From: Hygrophila difformis
Lineage: Eukaryota > Streptophyta > Magnoliopsida > Lamiales > Acanthaceae
Direction: 5' to 3'
DNA length: 64,000 nucleotides
Assembly (NCBI GenBank): GCA_030278955.1
Contig: JAOANR010000013.1
Location: forward strand, 44,738,191 to 44,802,190
This document shows positions 57,591 to 64,000 of this stretch, in pieces. Under the pieces are notes generated by a model that did no database searches, was not told the origin of the DNA, and worked only from the letters and a program-made list of their open reading frames with translations. The position numbers were made by a program, and so were the translations under genes. Every line of letters begins with the position of its first letter. Position 1 is the first letter of the stretch.

Positions 57591-59649
57591 CCACCTTTTT
57601 ATGAATTTGAAGGAATTTGAATGTTTTCCTTTGGGGGGATTTTAGGGTTGCAGCGATGTGGGAAGAGTTGCAGACTGAGATGGACGAACTATCTCAGACC
57701 TGATATTAAAAGGGGCAAGTTCAGTCCTCATGAAGAGAAGGCTATTATTCGACTCCATGCTCTTTTGGGCAATAGGTACTAATAATTACTACTCCCAGTG
57801 ATACCTATAAGTTTAAGTTTATTACTACTACTATTACTGTTCTTTTTTAGTTTTCTTTTTTTACCAGTTTAGGATTTGTACAATGAACTGTCAATCATTT
57901 TACCATTTTGTAGGAGAGTGAAAAAGGGAAGAACAGTTAATTACATACACACATGTATATATATAGTATAAGTATTTATCGTTTCTATAGAATTTTATTT
58001 TTTAAAGTAAAAATGTGATTAAAATTCCAGATTAATTATATATATGAGGATCACCCTGAAATGATGTAGGTAATCATGATATATAGTACATTTTATGTTG
58101 GCTTAAATCTTCTCATTATACTTAATTAAGAGCTACTTAAAAAATGTATTGTTAGTTATTGTTATGTTGCATACGAAAGTGAAATTAAATAATTATATGT
58201 TCCAAGTTCTCATTTTTTCACTTCCAGGTAAACCAGACATTCCGCGCCATATGGATCTAAGCCGACACTAATCAATTAAGCATGTACTTCCTCCGTTCTC
58301 AAATGTTTTTGACATTTGAAAAAAAGTTACTATTTACAGACTTTTACTTAAAGTTTTATCATAGTTATACAAGTTAAAATATAGTCAAGTGGATCTTGTT
58401 AGATTCGTCTCGTCATGTAGTTTTTAAATATCAAACTTCTAGAATTTTTACTTGTACCGAACTTGAGTTATTAATGATTTAAAAAGTGCATTGGACTGCT
58501 TGAAAAGTTGGTTTGTACTAATAAACATTTGAGAACGGAGGAAGTATTAAACATGCACCAACCCTATATTAAACAATAATGCTGAGTATATTCAGCAATT
58601 TGATACTATGCTCAACAGCAGAAATTAGCCATAATTAATACTAGTAAAAACTAAAACCTGTATAAATATCTTACAAAATCACTGCAGCTGGTGCATCCCA
58701 AATCACAAAATGCATCGTACTAAATTCTTCCAACATTTGTAATTAAACATCACACATGGTTGCAATAGTTTGTTTTTTTCCGGACACTTTTTTGTTTTAT
58801 TTCATAGTACTAATGAATTTTTATATTGTAATAAATTCCAGGTGGTCCGCCATTGCAGCCCATTTGCCGAAAAGAACTGATAACGAAATCAAGAACTATT
58901 GGAACACCCGTCTCAAGAAACGCCTGGCCCGTATGGGAATCGACCCCACGACCCACAAGCCGAAGAACAACCCGCCCGGCCGCCACGCCGCCGATCTCAG
59001 CCACATGGCTCAATGGGAAACGGCTCGGCTCGAAGCCGAAGCCCGCCTCGCCCGCGAGTCAAAGCTCCGGCCCAATCTCCGTTTCTTCCACAAATTGAAC
59101 CCCCGCCGCCGGTCCCCGCCGCCGCCGCCGCTGCCTCTTTACCCGGCGTCGGCGTGCCTCGACGTCCTCAAGGTGTGGCAGTCCAGCAACGCCAATACCA
59201 GCAGCAGCTTCTTCGGCTCAGCCGCCGGAAGCCTCGACTCGCCAACTTCCACGCTGAGCTTCTCCTATAGCAACAACAACAACAACAACTACACGGCCGC
59301 CGTGATATCCTCCCCGTCGGCCTCCGCCGCCGCGAATCCCGTGAACAATAACAACTACAGCTGCAGCGACACGGTGAGCAGCTGCGGGGCGAGGGGCAAA
59401 ACGGAGAATTACATGCTGCCCGACCTTCTCGACGATCCAATGAACGATAATACTAACATTCTGCCTTATACTGACAACGTAACGTACGGCTGTGATGCGG
59501 CGGTTGCGGTGGAGGACCTCGTGGCGGCGGATTTATTCGGATATGGTACGGAAGGGGCGATGATGGAGGAATTTGATGAGAGTAGGAATTATTGGAATGA
59601 GTTGCTGAATATGGTGAGCTCTCCGGCCATGGAGTTGCCGAGATTTTAG
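57385..59649 (+). CDS. R2R3-MYB transcription factor, subgroup 9 (MIXTA-like)
   Basis: Exons 57385-57520, 57646-57775 and 58842-59649 give 357 residues with the classic three-exon R2R3-MYB layout. R2 carries Trp 18, 38 and 58; R3 carries Phe 71 with Trp 90 and 109. [12 protein letters not shown] and [20 protein letters not shown] are nearly invariant. The motif [18 protein letters not shown] (145-162) just after the DNA-binding domain defines subgroup 9 (MIXTA, MYB16, MYB106), which controls conical cells, trichomes and cuticle. The bHLH-binding signature in R3 is absent, as usual for this group. The C-terminus is rich in Pro, Asn and Ser with an acidic end. Two ATGs are adjacent (57385, 57388). 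The N-terminus [13 protein letters not shown] lacks the usual CC dipeptide. A MITE lies in intron 2. Confidence 0.93.
58287..58544. mobile_element. Stowaway-like MITE in MYB intron 2
   Basis: CTTCCTCCGTTCTCAAATGTTT at the left and AAACATTTGAGAACGGAGGAAG at the right are perfect inverted repeats, TA on both sides. Orientation of its core is opposite to 23539-23797. Confidence 0.92.
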
Positions 59650-60153
59650 AATCTAGGGGCAATTGGGTAAAGTGATATATGAGCCACTGTTGTAATGATT
59701 TTACTTTAATTTAACAGCTAACTGCAGGTTGTGATGTCCTTTTTTTTGTTTTTATTTTTCACTATATTTTTGCATAACTAGAGTAGGTGTGATGGGAAGA
59801 TTTAGCAATAGACAAGTGTTATGATTGTCACGTGCGAGTGTATTTTCGAGTAATTAGATGTCGATATCCACCATGTCAAATATGACGACGGTGGAACGTG
59901 GATTGTATCGTGATATTGATAGGGTTTTCTTAAGGGAAGATAAGAAAGGGTGAGTCTGCAAATACTACAGTGTAACTCTGCATTATACTTTGTTGAATCT
60001 TTAAAGTTTATTTTGCATTTAAGCCTATTTGATTTGATGTTCAAGAGGAATTTTGAGGTATGAATGCATTTAGAACACACCTTCGGGGAGCAATTCTTCT
60101 TTGTATTCATGGATGAAGTTTGGGATATACTTCATATCTCTTATAAAGTACTA
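59650..60153. other. MYB 3' UTR and intergenic DNA
   Basis: No further gene seen. Confidence 0.45.
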
Positions 60154-60414
60154 CTCCCTCGTTCCATGCAAGATTTCTGGTTTGAATTTTTGACACTGTT
60201 CATTGTTTCACTTTGACTCAATTTTATTACATTTATATGTTTGAAAAAAATAGTCGAGTTGGGTCTTGTTAGAATCGTATAATCATGTAGTTTTAAAATA
60301 TAGTATTTTACATAATTTTTTGTTGTACATATTTTGAGATATTAACGATGGAAGATGTGCATTGGAGATTGTGTGCAAAAATGAAACAAAACAGCTTAAA
60401 TGAGACAGATGGAG
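60154..60414. mobile_element. Stowaway-like MITE
   Basis: CTCCCTCGTTCCATGCAAG at the left, TAAATGAGACAGATGGAG at the right, TA on both sides. Interior resembles 48933-49414. Confidence 0.75.
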
Positions 60415-60446
60415 TAATTGTTTTTAACTGGACATCTTATAATGTA

Positions 60447-60704
60447 CTCTCCCTGTCCCATTAAAAGTGGCCCCTTTTGACTTTTGACACTGTTCATTGT
60501 TTAACTTTGATTCAATTTTATTGTATTGATACAAGAAGAGAAAAATTGTCAAGTGTGGTCTTGTTAGAATCGTCTAATTGTATAGTTTTAAAATATACAT
60601 TTTATATAATTTTTACTTATATCGATTTTGAGATATAAAGCATTTAACAATTGCATTGAATTTTGTGCAGAAAAGAAAGTGACTACTTTTAATGGGACAG
60701 AGTC
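60447..60704. mobile_element. Stowaway-like MITE
   Basis: CTCTCCCTGTCCCATTAAAAGTGGCC at the left and ACTACTTTTAATGGGACAGAG at the right. It lies only about 30 bp from the preceding MITE and shares its interior. Confidence 0.78.
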
Positions 60705-61116
60705 ATTGATTGATTTATTTATTTTTCGTCAAGGGTTTGTGTGTCTCAGAAGACAAGGGAGCAAACATAATGTGGACTGGACTCATGTGGATATGGGCCT
60801 CAGAAGAATTTCCTCATGGGCCGGATGGACAATTGCAATGGACTCAGGAGAATAAATGGGCCACAATTGCCAACCGTTTCCTTAACAATATTATGGATCT
60901 TCCAAAATATGCATAATAGAAGCCCATAATAAAATTTATTCGGGCAACCATAAAAATGTTGACCCATTTAATAGAACAAATTTGGCTTCCATCATCCCAT
61001 ATGGTGTAGCCCGATAATTAAATGGGTCCAATTTCCTAACGCTAAAGGCTGATTTGAGGAAATTGTATGGTAATCTACCCAAACGGCATCGAAGTCGCGG
61101 TGGCGGTGCCGCACCG
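60705..61116 (+). promoter_or_regulatory. Upstream region of the UCP3 gene
   Basis: Contains several TGGGCC/GGCCCA site II-like words (about 60795, 60820, 60857, 61010), which are common in plant promoters of mitochondrial protein genes. No clear TATA box. Confidence 0.45.
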
Positions 61117-63391
61117 ATGGCCGGCGGCGATCGCGACGGCAAAAAACTCATCTTAACTTCGATCTCGGCCATGGTTGCGGAGACGACGACGTTTCCAATC
61201 GACCTCCTGAAAACTCGGATGCAACTTCACGGCGAGTCGTCAAAGTCGGTTCGCCCAGCCGCGGCGTACAGGATAGCCTTCGAGATTGCTCGAAAGTATG
61301 GCGTTCTTGGGATGTACAAAGGATTGACTCCGGCTGTTTTCCGTCATATGATCTACACGCCGGTTCGAATCGTAGGATACGAGCATTTCCGCAATGCATT
61401 TCTACGATCCTCCAGCGATTCGTCTTCCTTTCTCAGCAAAGCAGCAATTGGTGGACTTTCCGGCGCTGTTGCTCAGGTTTTGTCTATCTCTTTTCCTAAT
61501 TGGACTTTTCTCTGTAGTTAAACTGTTGTTTTTGGGTCTCCTTTGTTGATTTTGTATTTCAAATCCTTCCTGTTTGAAAATTTGTGTAGTACTTCCTTTC
61601 CTCTATTTTTACTGCGGGCTGTGTTGAAATTCCGTTTAACTGGTGGCTGAGGTTGTGCATTGATAAGAATGCGTTTTTATTCTTCTATATCCTTGTGATG
61701 AATTCTTACATATATGTATGTATGTGTATATATTTCCGAATAAGACTCGTTACAAAATTAATCATCATATTGATTATTGCATAGCTTTTGAGGGGCTGAA
61801 TTCGAATCTTTTGTTTGGTAGAGAAAACTTGTGAGGAAAAAGAAGAGAAATGGGTTGATTCCATTTTCTTTATCCACTCTGAAATCTGAACATGTTACAT
61901 GTGTAGAATTTTTCGGTCCGTGTCCAGTCTCTTCTATTCTGTCCTCTAAATCCGACCATAATAATAAGTTCTACTCCCTCTGTACATTTTATTTCACACT
62001 TTTCAATCATCAGTAACTCTAATTTTATACTCCCTCCGTTTCTATATAATTGGAACGTTTGTAAATTTGACACTATTCACACACGCACTTTGATTTAAAG
62101 TTTTATCATAGTAAATAAGTTAAAATATAGCCAAGTGGGATCTTGATAGATTCGTTAGAACTTTTAGAATGGTTCATATAATGATTTAAAATGTGCATTG
62201 GACAGCGTGCATTGTGGATCCGTTTCAATTTTTTGAAAACGGAGAGAGTATAAGCTAAAGTTATAAAAATTTGATATTTAAAACTATGATTCTTTAGAAT
62301 CCAATAAGATCTCCGCAAGAGCAACAATTAAGAATGAAAGGAGTAATAAATAGATGTGACACCACATCTAAAAACTGTCTGCGACATTTAACTTGATCAT
62401 TGCAAAGCCAAATGGTATTACCTCTGTTACTAATCTGAAATTTACTATTTGAATGGAAAGTGAACTGATTTTCTCTTTTTACGCACATGAAACTGCATAT
62501 TAAATTGGATGTTTTAATGCAACATAAAGGATGCTTGATACAAATAAAACTTGTGTACTGCTGATCAATTTTCATCATTGTACAGCAAAGGAGTACTTAT
62601 CAATTAAGGTTCAAATAAGTTGTTAAAAAGCAAAATGCATGGTCTGCCATTGCTGTGATCTATTGATAGAGAAACTGTAAGATATCTCAATCACCCAACT
62701 AGCTTGAGCTATCATGTTAGATTAATTATCAGTTTATGTGAAGGTTTACAGTTGGGCATCTCCTAAGCCCATATGTCAAAGCACTTTTTTTATTTCAGTT
62801 TTCTGTAATTTACTTTTTTGGTTCATCACATTTTGCCTTTTAGTATAGGTTATTGCAAGCCCTGCAGATCTGATCAAAGTTAGGATGCAAGCCGATGGGT
62901 GTATGGTGAGCCAAGGTCTCCAACCCCGGTACTCAGGGCTGTTTGATGCTCTACAAAAGATCATCCACGAGGAAGGGTTTCGAGGACTTTGGAAAGGTGT
63001 TTTACCAAATGTCCAAAGAGCATATTTGGTGAACATGGGAGAATTAGCTTGTTATGATCATGCAAAAAGATTTATTTTAGAAAATCAGATTTGTAATGAT
63101 AATATATACGGACACACTCTATCTTCCATTGTGTCTGGTCTTTCAGCCACTGCATTGAGTTGTCCTGCTGATGTTGTCAAGACTAGAATGATGAATCAGG
63201 TTTCAGGGAGGGAAACCAGGGTTAAGTATAGAAACTCTTATGATTGTCTTGTGAAGACCATCCGAATTGAAGGTTTAAGGGCACTGTGGAAAGGATTCTT
63301 TCCTACATGGGCAAGGCTTGGACCCTGGCAGTTTGTTTTCTGGGTGTCATACGAGAAATTCCGACAATTTGCTGGCATGAGATCCTTTTAG
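61117..63391 (+). CDS. UCP3: Mitochondrial uncoupling protein 3 (carrier family)
   Basis: Two exons (61117-61476, 62849-63391) joined in phase 0 give 300 residues, the usual mitochondrial carrier size. Three carrier repeats show PxDxxKxR signatures: PIDLLKTRMQ in the first, PADLIKVRMQ in the second, PADVVKTRMM in the third. Matching WKG/YKG motifs follow each (GMYKGLTP, GLWKGVLP, ALWKGFFPTWARLGPWQ). The whole C-terminal half closely matches Arabidopsis UCP3/PUMP3 (At1g14140). It sits in the inner membrane; plant members are described as proton-leak or organic acid and amino acid carriers. The start is the ATG at 61117 (MAGGDRDGKK), because the in-frame ATG at 61054 adds an unusual basic leader not typical of the family; that longer start is possible. 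The single intron holds nested MITEs. Confidence 0.93.
61974..62343. mobile_element. Stowaway-like MITE (outer), in the UCP3 intron
   Basis: CTCCCTCTGTACATTTTATTT at the left, ATTAAGAATGAAAGGAG at the right, TA on both sides. It was split by a second MITE at 62030-62248. Confidence 0.65.
62030..62248. mobile_element. Stowaway-like MITE (inner, nested)
   Basis: CTCCCTCCGTTTCTATATAATTG at the left and AATTTTTTGAAAACGGAGAGAG at the right, TA on both sides, inserted into the outer MITE at a TA. Confidence 0.78.
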
Positions 63392-64000
63392 TTATAGTCC
63401 TTTTGAGGATTGCTGGCATTCATACCAGAGTTTATAGTCTTATTGTTTCCTGAACATATGCGTAGTCCTTAATTCACCATGGAATTACTAAGCAGTCATT
63501 TCAACTATATTTGGCTTTGCTGCAACTTCATATAAGTTACTGTGAGTAGCAAAAGTTGGTGAAGAGGGTACAACTTTGTGAAATTTTTTTTCTGAAACTG
63601 TGAGTTTTAATCCTCTCTGGGGACGACAATTCCTCTGAAACTGGCCTGGAGGCCTTGCTTGTCCAATATCTCCACAAATAATATCCTGGACCAAAAACTG
63701 ATGTTTATCGTATCACTTTTAATCCAATAATATATATACATATCTACATATATACACCAAAATATGGCATTGCTATCAAAGCATCTAAAGAGGTTCATAA
63801 TCATAATGACTTCAATTCTTATTGTCATTATCCTTTTTTAACTCTGTATGTTTTTGCTGATTGAGTTTTTCTTCTGAGTGCACTGGATTTGCCATTCTGA
63901 GAAAGTGTTTTAGGGATTTGAACTCATTTCATAATTAGGAGTACTTTTTATATTCCTGTAATTTTGTGCAACAAACATGGAAGATGGAGTCGGAGTGACT
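63392..64000. other. UCP3 3' UTR and flanking DNA
   Basis: No further gene recognised before the window ends. Confidence 0.5.

Overview
The window is nuclear DNA of a flowering plant, almost certainly a eudicot. The evidence is plant gene families with GT-AG introns, AT-rich intergenic DNA and dense plant-type transposons (Copia LTR elements, Stowaway MITEs, Helitrons, tRNA-derived SINEs, 5'-truncated LINEs, hAT derivatives). The gene content would fit Lamiales, but I cannot fix the species.

Left part (1-20000). A METTL7-like SAM-dependent methyltransferase family lies on the minus strand. One complete six-exon gene (11035-12356) is accompanied by a decayed partial copy (9163-9730), an isolated copy of exon 3 fused to its 3' end (10817-11034), and the first exon of another copy that runs off the left edge (1-84). 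The upstream region is itself duplicated (1-1170 and 12273-12780), and one copy was later split by a Mutator-like foldback element. Between the copies, about 2400-8200 is non-coding, LTR-retrotransposon-like DNA with a minus-strand promoter and a striking array of GTCGCGG...CCGCGAC palindromes. A gag-only LTR element (14666-17959) sits inside a SINE.

Middle part (20000-36000). Three good genes follow: a four-KH-domain RNA-binding protein (+, six exons), a Casparian strip membrane protein family member (+, three exons, with an intron that can be read through in frame) and an intronless TPR-SET protein (-). Then come MITEs, a SINE and a LINE. A 5'-truncated CCCH/RRM zinc-finger gene (32145-33030, -) lies just upstream of a Helitron-type 3' terminus.

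Transposon-rich part (36000-57000). It holds a decayed Helitron with duplicated 5' ends and scrambled helicase pieces, a minus-strand Copia element with nearly identical LTRs but a ruined interior, a tandem array of three large inverted repeats (46983-48246), two further foldbacks, two hAT-type non-autonomous elements with perfect 8-bp target duplications, and several SINEs.

Right part (57000-64000). Two ordinary genes close the window: a MIXTA-like (subgroup 9) R2R3-MYB transcription factor and mitochondrial uncoupling protein 3. Both have Stowaway-type MITEs in an intron, one of them nested in another. I see no operon-like or pathway link between the genes. The most unusual material is structural: the palindrome array, the tandem foldback array, and elements that look able to move only in trans.
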